DNA of 64,000 nucleotides from NCBI RefSeq assembly GCF_020405205.1, contig NZ_CP084469.1, forward strand, positions 2,480,001-2,544,000, written 5' to 3'. Both the position numbers and the translations under genes were made by a program. This document shows, in pieces, positions 25,744 to 35,275 of this stretch. Numbering within the stretch: the first letter of the stretch is position 1; each line of letters starts with the position of its first letter. This DNA is from Natrinema salinisoli. GTDB taxonomy: Archaea > Halobacteriota > Halobacteria > Halobacteriales > Natrialbaceae. A model generated the notes under the pieces. The model worked only from the letters and a program-made list of their open reading frames with translations. It was not told the origin of the DNA and did no database searches.

Positions 25744-27435
25744 ATGAGTGAGCATTCGGAACCGGAGCGCGAACGCATCGGCATCGATCCGGAGTACGAC
25801 CACCGCCGCGAGGACGGCGTCGACGAGGCCCGACTCGAGGCCCGACTCGACGAGTACGCGATTGGCCGGGACGATCACGAGAACGCGCCCGCGTTCGTGA
25901 TTCGTCCGGACGACGTACAGGAGGTAGTCTCGCTGCTGCGCGACGAAGCGGGGTTCGATCACCTCACCTGTCTCACCGCCCAGCAGTACGAGGACCGCTA
26001 CGAGTCGATCGTCCACATGACGAAGTACGATCGGCGGACCCACGAGGTGACGCTGGTCGTTCCCCTCCCGACGGACGATCCCGTCTGCGAGTCTGCCGAA
26101 CCCGTCTTCCGGACGGCCGACTGGCACGAGCGCGAGGCCTACGACCTCGTCGGGATCGAGTACGAGGACCACCCCGACCTCCGTCGAATTCTCCTCCCCG
26201 AGTCGTGGCAGGGGTACCCGCTCGCGCTGGACTACGACCAGGACAAACCGCAGGTCGTCAGCTACACCGAACACGCGAACCCGATTCAGGCGGACCACCG
26301 CGTCGCCGAGTCGGATACGATGTTCCTCAACATCGGGCCCCACCACCCGGCGACCCACGGCGTGCTCCACCTCGAGACGGTGCTGGACGGCGAATCGGTC
26401 GTGGACGTCGACCCCGACATCGGCTACCTCCACCGCTGCGAGGAGCAGATGTGCCAGCAGGGGACCTACCGCCACCAGATCATCCCGTACTCGAACCGCT
26501 GGGATTACACGGCGAACCTCCCCAACGAATGGGCCGTAGCCCGCGCGATCGAGGACATCGCCGACATCGAGGTCCCCGAGTACGCGCAGGTCCTGCGGAC
26601 GATGGGCACCGAGTTCGGGCGCATGCTCGGTCACTTCCTCGCGGTCTCGACGTTCGCGCTGGACGTCTACGGCGACTTCACCGCCATCTTCCAGTACGGG
26701 ATGCGCGACCGGGAAGTCGTCCAGGACATCCTCGAGGACCTCACCGGCCAGCGGATGATGTTCTACTTCTTCCGACTGGGCGGCGTCTGCTGGGATCTGC
26801 CCGAACCCCGCGAGGAGTTCATCGAAAAGTGTCGGGATTTCCTCGACGAACTCCCCGCCAAGGTCGACGAGTACCACGACCTGCTGACCGGCAACGAAAT
26901 CTTTCAGGTCCGCACAATCGACACCGGCATCTTAGAGCCCGAAGTCGCCAAGAGCTACGGCGTGACCGGACCCGTTGCCCGCGGCTCCGGCATCGAGTAC
27001 GACATCCGCCGGGACGACCCCTACGGCTACTACGACAACCTCGAGTGGGACGTCGTCACGCAGGACGGCTGTGACAACTACGCGCGCGTCCTAGTCCGCC
27101 TCCGCGAGGTCGAGGAGTCCGCCAAGATCATCGAGCAGTGTCTCGACCTGCTCGAGGAGTGGCCCGAAGAGGAGCGGACGGTCCAGAGCAACGTCCCGCG
27201 AACGCTGAAACCGGACGCGGGGACCGAGACCTACCGCGCCGTCGAGAGCGCGAAAGGCGAACTCGGGATCTACATCCGCGCGGACGGCTCGAACTCGCCC
27301 GCCCGATTCAAGATTCGAAGCCCCTGTTTCCACAACCTCTCGGCACTGCCCGAGATGTCCGAAGGCGAATACGTCGCCGACCTGATCGCGTCGCTGGGCA
27401 GTCTCGATATCGTTCTGGGGAGCGTCGATCGCTGA
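25744..27435 (+). CDS. nuoCD: NADH dehydrogenase-like complex subunit CD (fused NuoC-NuoD)
   Basis: This 563-residue fusion covers two adjacent peripheral-arm subunits of complex I. Residues about 30-180 are NuoC (30 kDa), with the signature REAYDLVGIEYEDHPDLRRI. From about 197 it is NuoD (49 kDa): GPHHPATHGVLHL, the Cys-poor hydrogenase-like core, GPVARGSGIEYDIR and the C-terminal SLGSLDIVLGSVDR. In complex I NuoD lines the quinone pocket with a His in HPATHG and a Tyr; both H and W-D-Y are present. No other nuo gene is within 25 kb on either side in this window, so this may be an orphan or second copy rather than part of the main operon. Length is normal for the fusion. Confidence 0.88.
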   Translation: MSEHSEPERERIGIDPEYDHRREDGVDEARLEARLDEYAIGRDDHENAPAFVIRPDDVQEVVSLLRDEAGFDHLTCLTAQQYEDRYESIVHMTKYDRRTHEVTLVVPLPTDDPVCESAEPVFRTADWHEREAYDLVGIEYEDHPDLRRILLPESWQGYPLALDYDQDKPQVVSYTEHANPIQADHRVAESDTMFLNIGPHHPATHGVLHLETVLDGESVVDVDPDIGYLHRCEEQMCQQGTYRHQIIPYSNRWDYTANLPNEWAVARAIEDIADIEVPEYAQVLRTMGTEFGRMLGHFLAVSTFALDVYGDFTAIFQYGMRDREVVQDILEDLTGQRMMFYFFRLGGVCWDLPEPREEFIEKCRDFLDELPAKVDEYHDLLTGNEIFQVRTIDTGILEPEVAKSYGVTGPVARGSGIEYDIRRDDPYGYYDNLEWDVVTQDGCDNYARVLVRLREVEESAKIIEQCLDLLEEWPEEERTVQSNVPRTLKPDAGTETYRAVESAKGELGIYIRADGSNSPARFKIRSPCFHNLSALPEMSEGEYVADLIASLGSLDIVLGSVDR

Positions 27436-27569
27436 ACGGGATTGTCTCGAGCTGGTCGTCGTTGATCTCTTCCTCGAGACAGTGTCCGCCGGATCGGATC
27501 CGACTTCATCGGGCCGATGGTGCCGGTAGCACGAACCTATTAGACCCTGACTGCGCAATTCACCGGCGT

Positions 27570-28721
27570 ATGGAAAACGGAGCATTCGAGGGATACGGCG
27601 GGCGACACGTGCCGGAACCGCTTCTGGAACCGCTCGAGCAACTCGCGACGGCCTACGACGACGTCGCGAACACCGAGGCGTTCCAGTCCGAACTGCGCGG
27701 CCTGCTCGAAGAGTTCGCGGGCCGACCGACGCCGCTGTACTACGCGCGAAACCTGAGCGATCGCTACGGGGCCGACATCTACCTCAAGCGGGAGGATCTG
27801 CTCCACGGCGGTGCGCACAAGATCAACAACTGTCTCGGGCAGGCGTTGCTCGCCAAACGGGCGGGTCGCGACCGCCTCATCGCCGAAACCGGGGCCGGCC
27901 AGCACGGCACCGCGACCGCGATGGTCGGTGCCCTGCTCGACCTCGAGACGGAGATCTACATGGGCAAAAAGGACGTCGAGCGCCAGGAGATGAACGTCTT
28001 CCGGATGCGGCTCATGGGTGCCGAGGTCAACGAGGTCACCCGCGGCGACGAGGGGCTGGCCGACGCCGTCGACGCCGCGCTCGAGGACTTCGCCGAGAAC
28101 GTCGAGAACACCCACTACCTGGTGGGAAGCGTCGTGGGTCCCGACCCGTTCCCCCGGATGGTTCGGGACTTCCAGAGCGTCATCGGCCGGGAGGCCCGCG
28201 AGCAAATGCAGGAGCGGACGGGCGAGCTGCCCGACGCCGCGGTCGCCTGCGTCGGCGGCGGTTCGAACGCGATCGGCCTCTTCCACGCCTTCCGCGACGA
28301 TCCGGTCGACTTCTACGGCGCCGAGGGCGGCGGGAAGGGATCCGACTCGAGCAAACACGCGGCCCCGCTCGCGAAGGGGACGGACGACGTCATCCACGGG
28401 ATGAAGACGCGCGTCATCGACGACGACGTCGACGTCCACTCCGTTTCGGCGGGGCTGGACTACCCCGGCGTCGGCCCCGAACACGCCATGTTTCGGGCCG
28501 TCGGCCGCTGTGAATACACGGGCGTCACCGACGACGAGGCGCTCGCGGCTTTCCGCGAACTGAGCGAAACCGAGGGGATCATCCCCGCACTCGAGTCCAG
28601 CCACGGGATCGCTCGCGCGATCGAACTCGCGGAGGCCGGCGAGCACGACACCATCCTCGTGAACCTCTCGGGTCGCGGCGACAAGGACATGGAGACGGCG
28701 GCCGCGAAGTTCGATCTCTGA
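27570..28721 (+). CDS. trpB: tryptophan synthase beta subunit (TrpB), isolated copy
   Basis: This 383-residue PLP enzyme condenses indole and serine to tryptophan. It starts NGAFEGYGGRHVPEPLL and has the PLP lysine in HGGAHKINNCLGQAL (K84), ETGAGQHGTATAM, the phosphate loop GGGSNAIG and ESSHGIARAI. It is a complete TrpB1-type subunit. It is not near trpA or trpC in this window. A TATA-like CCTATTAG (about 27536-27543) sits 28-30 nt upstream, suggesting a leaderless transcript. Haloarchaea often carry more than one trpB; an isolated one may salvage indole. Whether it is the main or extra copy cannot be decided. Confidence 0.93.
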   Translation: MENGAFEGYGGRHVPEPLLEPLEQLATAYDDVANTEAFQSELRGLLEEFAGRPTPLYYARNLSDRYGADIYLKREDLLHGGAHKINNCLGQALLAKRAGRDRLIAETGAGQHGTATAMVGALLDLETEIYMGKKDVERQEMNVFRMRLMGAEVNEVTRGDEGLADAVDAALEDFAENVENTHYLVGSVVGPDPFPRMVRDFQSVIGREAREQMQERTGELPDAAVACVGGGSNAIGLFHAFRDDPVDFYGAEGGGKGSDSSKHAAPLAKGTDDVIHGMKTRVIDDDVDVHSVSAGLDYPGVGPEHAMFRAVGRCEYTGVTDDEALAAFRELSETEGIIPALESSHGIARAIELAEAGEHDTILVNLSGRGDKDMETAAAKFDL

Positions 28722-28772
28722 GCCGCGATCCCGGTGTCGAGTCGTGACTCGAGCCACCCGCGTACATCGCTG

Positions 28773-29183
28773 TTAGAGGTGTGCTCGAACCTGATCCCGA
28801 AGGTCTGCTGCTTCGTCGGGGTCGAGCCGATCGCGCGACAGCGATAGCGTCACGTCGTCGTCCTCGAAACGGGGCAGGAGGTGGACATGTGCGTGGTCGA
28901 CGGTCCCGACCAGCGGCCCGCTCGTGTGAAAGACGCTGAACCCGGTCGGTTCGAGCGTCGTCTCCAGTGCGCGCGCGACGGTTCGAACCGTCTCGAAGAC
29001 GGCCGCCGACGTCGACTCGTCGATCATCACGACATCGTCCTCGTGAGTCCGGGGAACGACGAGGCTGTGGCCCGTTACGGCCGGGTTTTCGTCGAGAAAC
29101 GCGACCGTTCGCTCGTCTTCGTGGAGCACGTGTGCCGATCGATCGCCGGCCGCAATCTGGCAGAACTCGCAGTCGTCGTCCAT
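28773..29183 (-). CDS. HIT family protein
   Basis: This 136-residue protein has the histidine-triad motif DHAHVHLLPR (His97, 99, 101) and the upstream GHSLVVPRTH segment with a second conserved His. C5-x-x-C8 at the N-terminus may bind zinc with two histidines, as in Hint/Aprataxin-type proteins. It probably hydrolyses nucleoside-phosphoramidate or dinucleoside polyphosphate substrates. It is convergent with trpB and is followed on the same strand by a glycosyltransferase gene upstream. Confidence 0.92.
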   Translation of the reverse strand: MDDDCEFCQIAAGDRSAHVLHEDERTVAFLDENPAVTGHSLVVPRTHEDDVVMIDESTSAAVFETVRTVARALETTLEPTGFSVFHTSGPLVGTVDHAHVHLLPRFEDDDVTLSLSRDRLDPDEAADLRDQVRAHL

Positions 29184-29248
29184 AGCCGAACTCTATTCCG
29201 GACCGACATATATCCATCTCCACCTGACGGAACGCTCAGCGCCGAGGT

Positions 29249-30310
29249 CTACAGAACGCCGTGTTCGTCCTGTAAGGTCCGATATAGCTCGAGATACTGC
29301 TCACCCACCGCCGACCGGTCGTACTCCTCGAACGCCTCGTCGTACGTGCGATGTTCGAGGTCGCCCGCCTCGAGGATCGCCGCCGCGAGTTCGTCCTCGC
29401 TGGTCGTCCGGAACCCTCGATCCCAGCCCTCGACGAGTTCGTGGGCGCTCGAGTTCGCGTGGTACTCCACGATGCCCACACAGCCGGCGGCGATCGCCCA
29501 CAGCATCTCCGTCGGAAAGACGCAGTGGTCGGCCGTCTGCGCGAAGACGTGCGCCCCGCGATAGGCCGCGATCCGTTCCTCGAGGTCGAGATCGCCCGCG
29601 AACGTCACGCGATCCGCGATCCGAAGGTCGCTCGCGAGTTCCTCGTAGGCCTCCCGCTCGGGGCCGTCGCCGACGATTTTCGCCTCCCAGTCGCGACCCC
29701 TGTGTTCGGCCAGCGCCAACAGCAGGCTCTCGAGGTTGGCACCCCCGTCGAGTCGTCGGGAGTAGATCACGTCGACTTCATCGCCCGGTTCGACGTCCCG
29801 GATCCGTTCGCAGTCGATCGGGTTCGGAATCGTCTCGACGATATCGCCGTTCGCACCGAGTTCGCGGACCCACGTCCCGACCAGCTCCGACGGCGTGACG
29901 ATCCGGTCAGGTCGGCCCGTCGCGAACCGGCTCCCCCGCGTATTCAGGACGCCGCCGTCGCCGTACCACTCGAGGACGAGCGGCGAGCGCGACAGCGTCG
30001 CGCCCCACTTGGCCGCGGTGACCTGACTCGGGGGCTCCGCGCTGACGTGGATCACGTCCGGGTTCGAAGCCGCGAGGACGAACGGGAGTCGGAAGAGGAA
30101 CGAACTCCGGGCCTCGGGACCCGTCGAAACCGCGTGATAGGTGATTCCGTCCCGTTCGAACGTCGACTCCTCGCCCGCCCAGAACCCGGCACAGTAACAG
30201 TGGACGTCGTGACCGCGTTCCGCGAGTAGCTCGAGGACGGTCCGAAACCGCCGGTTCGTCTCGGTATCGCGGTGATGAGCCGTTTCGAACGAGACGAACG
30301 CAACGTGCAT
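29249..30310 (-). CDS. glycosyltransferase family 4 (GT-B fold)
   Basis: This 353-residue GT4-like protein has an N-terminal Rossmann domain (HVAFVSFETAHHRDTETNRRF, ... SNPDVIHVSAEPP) and, in the second half, IPNPIDCERI, VIYSRRLDGGANLESLL, AKIVGDGPEREAYEELA and FPTEMLWAIAAGCVGIVEYHANSSAHELVEG. This contains the E-x7-E-like nucleotide-sugar site. It would transfer a hexose from a nucleotide-sugar donor to a lipid, protein or surface glycan. The motif order is normal and length typical. It stands on the same strand as HIT but is not tightly coupled. Confidence 0.88.
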   Translation of the reverse strand: MHVAFVSFETAHHRDTETNRRFRTVLELLAERGHDVHCYCAGFWAGEESTFERDGITYHAVSTGPEARSSFLFRLPFVLAASNPDVIHVSAEPPSQVTAAKWGATLSRSPLVLEWYGDGGVLNTRGSRFATGRPDRIVTPSELVGTWVRELGANGDIVETIPNPIDCERIRDVEPGDEVDVIYSRRLDGGANLESLLLALAEHRGRDWEAKIVGDGPEREAYEELASDLRIADRVTFAGDLDLEERIAAYRGAHVFAQTADHCVFPTEMLWAIAAGCVGIVEYHANSSAHELVEGWDRGFRTTSEDELAAAILEAGDLEHRTYDEAFEEYDRSAVGEQYLELYRTLQDEHGVL

Positions 30311-30396
30311 CTGCTCGCAGAATGCGACCGGGAGGGTAAAAACCCTCCCTGTTTCAGTCGACCGTGGGTACCGAAGTCACCTCCCCGTTCGATCCG

Positions 30397-31044
30397 TCAC
30401 GCGTCGATCTCCTCGCCGAAAACGAGATCCTCGAGGAACGAGCTGATCCCCTCGAGGAAACCGACGTCGGTGCCGTCGGCGGTATCTTCATCGGCCGCCT
30501 CGTCCGCCGCGTCCGAGTCAGCTCCATCCGCGTCATCGCGGTCGGTATCGGACTCGGTGTCGTCATCGTCCTCGCCGTCCTCTTCGTCCGGTTCATCACC
30601 CCCGTCGCTCTCTCGCTCTTCGTCCTCGCCGTCGTCCTCCAGGTCGTCGCCCCCGTCTCTGTCACTATCGTCCGCCTCGTCTTCGCCCCTGCTATCGCCA
30701 TCCCCTCTCTCGTCTCCGTCGACGTCCGCCTCGGTCTCGGTGTCACCGTCGGTCTCGTTTTCGTCGTCCGGTTCGGTGTCCTCGTCCCCGGCTGCACCCC
30801 TCTCGGTCGAGTCGCTCTCCGACTCGTCGGACTCAGCATCGGACCCACCCGCAGCAGTCTCGCCGTCGCTGCTCTCTCCTCCATTCAGCGGTTCCGTTTC
30901 ACCGTCACCACCGGGTTCGTCGGCCGAATCAGTCACGAACGGCTCCGGGCCGATGGCCGCCACGATCAGGCCGAACGCCGTGAGGATGATCACGATCGTC
31001 ACGAGAATCGGCACAACCGATGAGGAACCGGACTCACCTGCCAT
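30397..31044 (-). CDS. single-helix protein with a long acidic tail
   Basis: This 215-residue protein has one clear transmembrane helix at 10-31 (VPILVTIVIILTAFGLIVAAI). Some 150 residues of nearly pure Asp/Glu/Gly/Ser follow, and the protein ends in an amphipathic helix (VGFLEGISSFLEDLVF). The conserved-looking two ends around a low-complexity middle suggest a real membrane-anchored protein rather than a chance frame. Function is unknown. The extreme charge is consistent with a haloarchaeal surface or spacer protein. Confidence 0.55.
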   Translation of the reverse strand: MAGESGSSSVVPILVTIVIILTAFGLIVAAIGPEPFVTDSADEPGGDGETEPLNGGESSDGETAAGGSDAESDESESDSTERGAAGDEDTEPDDENETDGDTETEADVDGDERGDGDSRGEDEADDSDRDGGDDLEDDGEDEERESDGGDEPDEEDGEDDDDTESDTDRDDADGADSDAADEAADEDTADGTDVGFLEGISSFLEDLVFGEEIDA

Positions 31045-31244
31045 CGACCGTTACCGCCACGCTACATGGCTTTGTTAGTCGCAACCATCGTCGACCGTTC
31101 CACGCTTCGATCGGGAGTTATCACATCTCGCTCGAGTCGCGGAGCCGATTTCAATCGGGTGTAGCCGATCCCTACCCGTAGACTCCCGAACCGGCGACCG
31201 AACGGACCGAAACGACTACCGCCTCGAGTCCGTACGGCCCTCTC

Positions 31245-33065
31245 ATGAGCGGTTACGACATCGAGCGCTATCTCAACGTTCGTAGCGCCTACGGCGCCTC
31301 GTTCGGCCCCGACGGTGAACGGCTCTCCTTCCTAATGAACACGACCGGGACCTCGCAGGTCTGGACCCTCGAGGAGCCCCGGGGCTGGCCCGAGCAGCGG
31401 ACCTTTTACGAGGAGCAGGTGAGCTTCGCATCGTGGTCGCCCGAGCGACCGGAACTGATCTTCGGGATGGACGAAGGTGGCAACGAGCGCGCCCAGCTGT
31501 TCCGTCTCGACGCCGAGACGGGGAAGATCGAGACCCTCACCGCGATGCCCGACGCGAAACACCGCTGGGGTGGCTGGAGTCACGACGGCGATCGGTTCGC
31601 CTTCACCTCGAATCGCCGCGACGAGTCCGTCTTCGACGTCTACGTGCAGGGTCGCAACGAACGGGGCGACGACGCGGAACTCGTCTACGAGGGCGACGGC
31701 TGGCTCTCGCTGTCGGGCTGGAGCCCCGACGACTCCCGCCTGCTCGTTTCGCAGGCTTACTCCAACTTCGACCAGGACCTGTACGTCCTCGACCTCGAGG
31801 CCGGCGAGCCGGACATCGAGCACCTCACGCCTCACGATGGCGACGTCCGCTACCAGAGCGCGAGCTGGGCACCCGACGGCGAGGGGGTTTACCTCGTGAC
31901 CGACGATGGCGAGGCCGACACGCTCTATCTGGCGTATCTCGACCTCGAGAGCGGTGACATTCAAACCGTTATCGACGAGGATGGATGGAACGTCGACGGC
32001 ATCGCGCTGGACGACGACACCGGCCGGTTCGTCTGCTCGCGGAACGTCGAAGGCTACACCGAGTTGACCGTCGGGGAGTTCGACGCCGACGACCCCACGG
32101 CGTTCGAGACGTTTCCGGAACCCGACCTGCCCGGCGGGATCTCCGGCGGCGTGAGCTTCGGTCCCGACGCCGAGCGGTTCGCCCTCTCGACGTCCGGCGA
32201 CACCGTCAACACGAACGTCTTCGTGGTCGACCTCGAGAGCGGCGCGGCCGAACGGTGGACGAGCGCGCCGACGGCGGGCATCCCTCGCGAGTCGTTCGAC
32301 GGCTCCGATCTCGTCAGCGTCGAGAGCTTCGACGGGCTCGAGGTGCCCGGCTTTCTGTCCCTTCCCGACGACCACGAGGAGGGAGAAACGCCGGTCATCG
32401 TCGACATCCACGGCGGTCCAGAGAGTCAACGCCGACCATCGTTCTCGAGCGTCAAACAGTACTTCCTCGACCGTGGCTACGCCTACTTCGAACCGAACGT
32501 CCGCGGCTCGTCGGGCTATGGCTCGGACTACGCAAGCCTCGACGACGTCGAGAACCGGATGGATTCGGTCGCCGACATCGAGGCGTGCGTCGAGTGGCTG
32601 CAAGATCATCCGGCCGTCGATCCCGACCGAATCGCCGCCAAGGGCGGCTCCTACGGCGGCTTCATGGTACTCGCCGCGCTGACAGAGTATCCCGACCTCT
32701 GGGCCGCCGGGATCGACGTCGTCGGCATCGCGAACTTCGTCACCTTTCTCGAGAACACGGGCGACTGGCGACGAGAACTCCGCGAGGCGGAGTACGGGTC
32801 GCTCGCGGACGATCGCGAGTTCCTCGAAGAGATCTCGCCGATCAACAACGTCGAGCGGATCGAAGCGCCGCTGTTCGTCCTCCACGGCGAGAACGATCCC
32901 CGCGTCCCGGTCGGCGAGGCCGAACAGATCGCCGAGAAAGCGGCCGAGCAGGGCGTTCCAGTCCGGAAACTGATCTTCGAGGACGAGGGCCACGGCTTCT
33001 CGAAGCTCGAGAACCGCATCGAGGCCTACTCCGAAATCGCGGAGTTCCTCGACGAACACGTCTGA
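31245..33065 (+). CDS. S9 family (prolyl oligopeptidase-like) serine peptidase
   Basis: This 606-residue protein has an N-terminal seven-bladed propeller region (about 1-350, repeats such as WSHDGDRFAFTSNRRDES and SWAPDGEGVYLVTDDG). A C-terminal alpha/beta hydrolase follows with the nucleophile elbow GGSYGGF (Ser469), HGENDPRVP (Asp) and EDEGHGF (His). It should cleave short peptides in the cytosol; no signal peptide is present. Family resemblance is to acylaminoacyl-peptidase and dipeptidyl-peptidase types. Its downstream neighbour egsA is convergent, 27 bp away. Confidence 0.93.
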   Translation: MSGYDIERYLNVRSAYGASFGPDGERLSFLMNTTGTSQVWTLEEPRGWPEQRTFYEEQVSFASWSPERPELIFGMDEGGNERAQLFRLDAETGKIETLTAMPDAKHRWGGWSHDGDRFAFTSNRRDESVFDVYVQGRNERGDDAELVYEGDGWLSLSGWSPDDSRLLVSQAYSNFDQDLYVLDLEAGEPDIEHLTPHDGDVRYQSASWAPDGEGVYLVTDDGEADTLYLAYLDLESGDIQTVIDEDGWNVDGIALDDDTGRFVCSRNVEGYTELTVGEFDADDPTAFETFPEPDLPGGISGGVSFGPDAERFALSTSGDTVNTNVFVVDLESGAAERWTSAPTAGIPRESFDGSDLVSVESFDGLEVPGFLSLPDDHEEGETPVIVDIHGGPESQRRPSFSSVKQYFLDRGYAYFEPNVRGSSGYGSDYASLDDVENRMDSVADIEACVEWLQDHPAVDPDRIAAKGGSYGGFMVLAALTEYPDLWAAGIDVVGIANFVTFLENTGDWRRELREAEYGSLADDREFLEEISPINNVERIEAPLFVLHGENDPRVPVGEAEQIAEKAAEQGVPVRKLIFEDEGHGFSKLENRIEAYSEIAEFLDEHV

Positions 33066-33092
33066 GCGACGGCTCGCGAGCGCGCTCGGCGA

Positions 33093-34154
33093 TCAGTCGA
33101 TGACGCCGGTCTTCGTCGCCACGTCCCGAGCGGCCCGCTCGTTCATCCCGTCGCCGAGGATCGTGTACCGGTCACGAATCTCGTGGCAGGTCGTCAACGC
33201 CTCCAGCACGGTCTCGTCGTCGATTCCCAGTTCCGCGGCGGTCGTCGGCGCGTCGATACTCGAGAGGGCGTCTCGGATGTCGCGCCAGATGCCCTGATCC
33301 CCGCCGTGGAGATACGCAGTCATGATCGACCCGACGCCGACCTGGTGGCCGTGGAGAGCCGCGTCGGGTGCCAGCCGGTCGAGCTGGTGGGAGAAGAGGT
33401 GTTCGGCCCCGCTCGCCGGCCGCGAGGAGCCGGCGATGCTCATCGCGACGCCCGAGGACATGAGCGCCTTGGTGACGACCCAGGCGGACTCCTCAAGCCC
33501 CGGCCGGATGAGATCCGCGTTGTCGACGAGAATCTCGGCGGTCATCTCCGAGAGCGCGGCGGCGTACTCGGAGTACTCGACGTTCTTCAGTCGATTGGCG
33601 AGCCGCCAGTCCATCACCGCGGTGTAGTTGGAGATGATGTCGGCACAGCCGGCGGTCGTCAGTTCCCACGGCGCGTCGGCGAGAATCCCCGTGTCAGCGA
33701 CGACCGCCAGCGGCGGTTCGGCGGCGACGCTGTGGCGGGAATCGCCGTCCGGGACGGAGCCGCGATTGCTGACGATTCCGTCGTGGCTCGCTGCAGTCGG
33801 CACCGAGAGAAAGCCCATATCGAGGTGGTGGCTTGCCAGTTTCGCGATGTCGATGGCCTTCCCGCCGCCGATCCCGACGAGGTAGGAGGCCTCCTCGGCC
33901 TCGGCGGTTTCGATCACCCGTTCGACGGCGTCGAAGGTCGCTTTCTCGATCGTGACGATCGCGGGATCGATCCCGGCGGCCTCGAAGTCGGCCGCGATGG
34001 GATCTGCGGCGACGGTTCGGGGCGTCGGACTCGTGACGAACAGCGGCCGCCCCTGGAGGTGGAGATCGTCGACTACGTCGACGACCTCGTCGCGGACGCC
34101 GTGGCCGACGACGACGTTTCGCGGAAGGCGGATCCACGTCGACTTCTCGAACAT
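33093..34154 (-). CDS. egsA: sn-glycerol-1-phosphate dehydrogenase
   Basis: This 353-residue enzyme reduces dihydroxyacetone phosphate to sn-glycerol-1-phosphate, the backbone of archaeal membrane lipids. Features: VGIGGGKAIDIAKLA (NAD(P)-binding), VPTAASHDGIVSNRGSV, and Zn ligands in NYTAVMDW, SGAEHLFSHQL and LHGHQVGVG. I chose the ATG at 34154 (MFEKSTWIRLPRNVVVGHGV), which matches the family start; a start at 34238 would add an unlikely arginine-rich extension. It is essential in archaea and supports the archaeal identity of the window. Confidence 0.96.
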   Translation of the reverse strand: MFEKSTWIRLPRNVVVGHGVRDEVVDVVDDLHLQGRPLFVTSPTPRTVAADPIAADFEAAGIDPAIVTIEKATFDAVERVIETAEAEEASYLVGIGGGKAIDIAKLASHHLDMGFLSVPTAASHDGIVSNRGSVPDGDSRHSVAAEPPLAVVADTGILADAPWELTTAGCADIISNYTAVMDWRLANRLKNVEYSEYAAALSEMTAEILVDNADLIRPGLEESAWVVTKALMSSGVAMSIAGSSRPASGAEHLFSHQLDRLAPDAALHGHQVGVGSIMTAYLHGGDQGIWRDIRDALSSIDAPTTAAELGIDDETVLEALTTCHEIRDRYTILGDGMNERAARDVATKTGVID

Positions 34155-34285
34155 ACCGGTTCCCACACACCCCCGGGACATGTGCTTTTCCTCGTCGGCG
34201 CGTCGATCGACGGCAACTCGAACGACTCTCCGCGACACCGTCGACGGCGCGGCGGCTCGAGCGGCTCCGAGAACCGGAGTCCTGA

Positions 34286-35275
34286 TCAGAGCGTTTCGAG
34301 AATCCCGAGAACGCGCTCCTCGGCCTCCCGATCGGGGCCGGTGTCGTCACCGTCCCGGTCGCTGTCGAGGTGTGCGTCGACCGACCGCCCCATCGCCTCT
34401 TCGAGCGGCGTCGACTCCCAGCCCAGCGCGGCCAGTTTCGCGGTCGAGAGGACGTGCGGATACGTCCGGTAGAGCGGGTAGTCGTCGAGTTCGAGCTCGC
34501 CGGCCGCGAGTTCGCGCGGGCCGGCGTGGACGAGATCGACGTCGGTATCGAGAGCGTTCGCGATCAGATCGACCATCTCCTCGAGCGTGACGAGCCGCCG
34601 GTCGCCGACGTTGTAGGCCTCGCCGGCCGTCCCCCCTTCGGCGACGATTCGCAGGGCGCTGGCGACGTCCTCGACGTAGACGCGGTGTCGGAGGTTCGTC
34701 CCGTCGCCGGGGATCACGACCCGGTCGAAGCGGTTCACGCGGTCGATCCACCAGTCCAGCCGCTCGGTGTAGTCGTGCGGGCCGTAGACGATGGGCGGTC
34801 GAACCGCCATGGCGCGGATCCCGTCCTCGGCCGCTGCGAACACTGCCCGGTCACCCTCGGCCTTCCGGTTGCCGTAGGTTTCGAAGGAATCGTCGGTCGC
34901 TTGATCGGCTGTACACGGGTGCAACGGCGTCTCGTCTTCGCGCTTCGGGATCGCTTCGCGACCGTAGGCCGCCCCGCTCGAGACGTACACGTAGGCCTCG
35001 CAGTCCGCGAAGATCCGGGTCGCGGCGCGGACGTCTTTGGGGTGGTAGGCGACGCAGTCGAAGACGGCGTCGGGATCGACGGTCGTCGCCGCCGCTTCGA
35101 GCGCAGTGTCGTTCGTGCGGTCGCCCTCGATGTGGTCGACCCGATCGTCGTCCGCGAACGGGTTCTCGCGATTGCCACGGGTGAAGATCGTCACGTCGTA
35201 TGCGTGGTCCAGCAGGTCGTCGACGAGGTGGCGGCCGATGAAGCGAGTGCCGCCAATTACGAGTGCGCTGTCCAT
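34286..35275 (-). CDS. NAD-dependent epimerase/dehydratase (extended SDR)
   Basis: This 329-residue protein starts with the Rossmann motif VIGGTRFIGRHLVDDL (about 6-21). It has YVSSGAAYG near 115, catalytic Tyr-x-x-x-Lys in YGNRKAEGD (about 145-150), and LRHRVYVEDVASALRIV and AYNVGDRRLVTLEEMVDLI, as in nucleotide-sugar epimerases and some RNA-binding CSP41-like members. The substrate is not determined. I chose the ATG at 35275; upstream in-frame sequence is not protein-like. It lies on the same strand as egsA, upstream, with 131 bp between. Confidence 0.9.
   Translation of the reverse strand: MDSALVIGGTRFIGRHLVDDLLDHAYDVTIFTRGNRENPFADDDRVDHIEGDRTNDTALEAAATTVDPDAVFDCVAYHPKDVRAATRIFADCEAYVYVSSGAAYGREAIPKREDETPLHPCTADQATDDSFETYGNRKAEGDRAVFAAAEDGIRAMAVRPPIVYGPHDYTERLDWWIDRVNRFDRVVIPGDGTNLRHRVYVEDVASALRIVAEGGTAGEAYNVGDRRLVTLEEMVDLIANALDTDVDLVHAGPRELAAGELELDDYPLYRTYPHVLSTAKLAALGWESTPLEEAMGRSVDAHLDSDRDGDDTGPDREAEERVLGILETL

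Noticed and set aside
28967-29185. Small plus-strand frame inside the HIT gene
   Set aside because: Arginine-rich shadow of the HIT coding strand.
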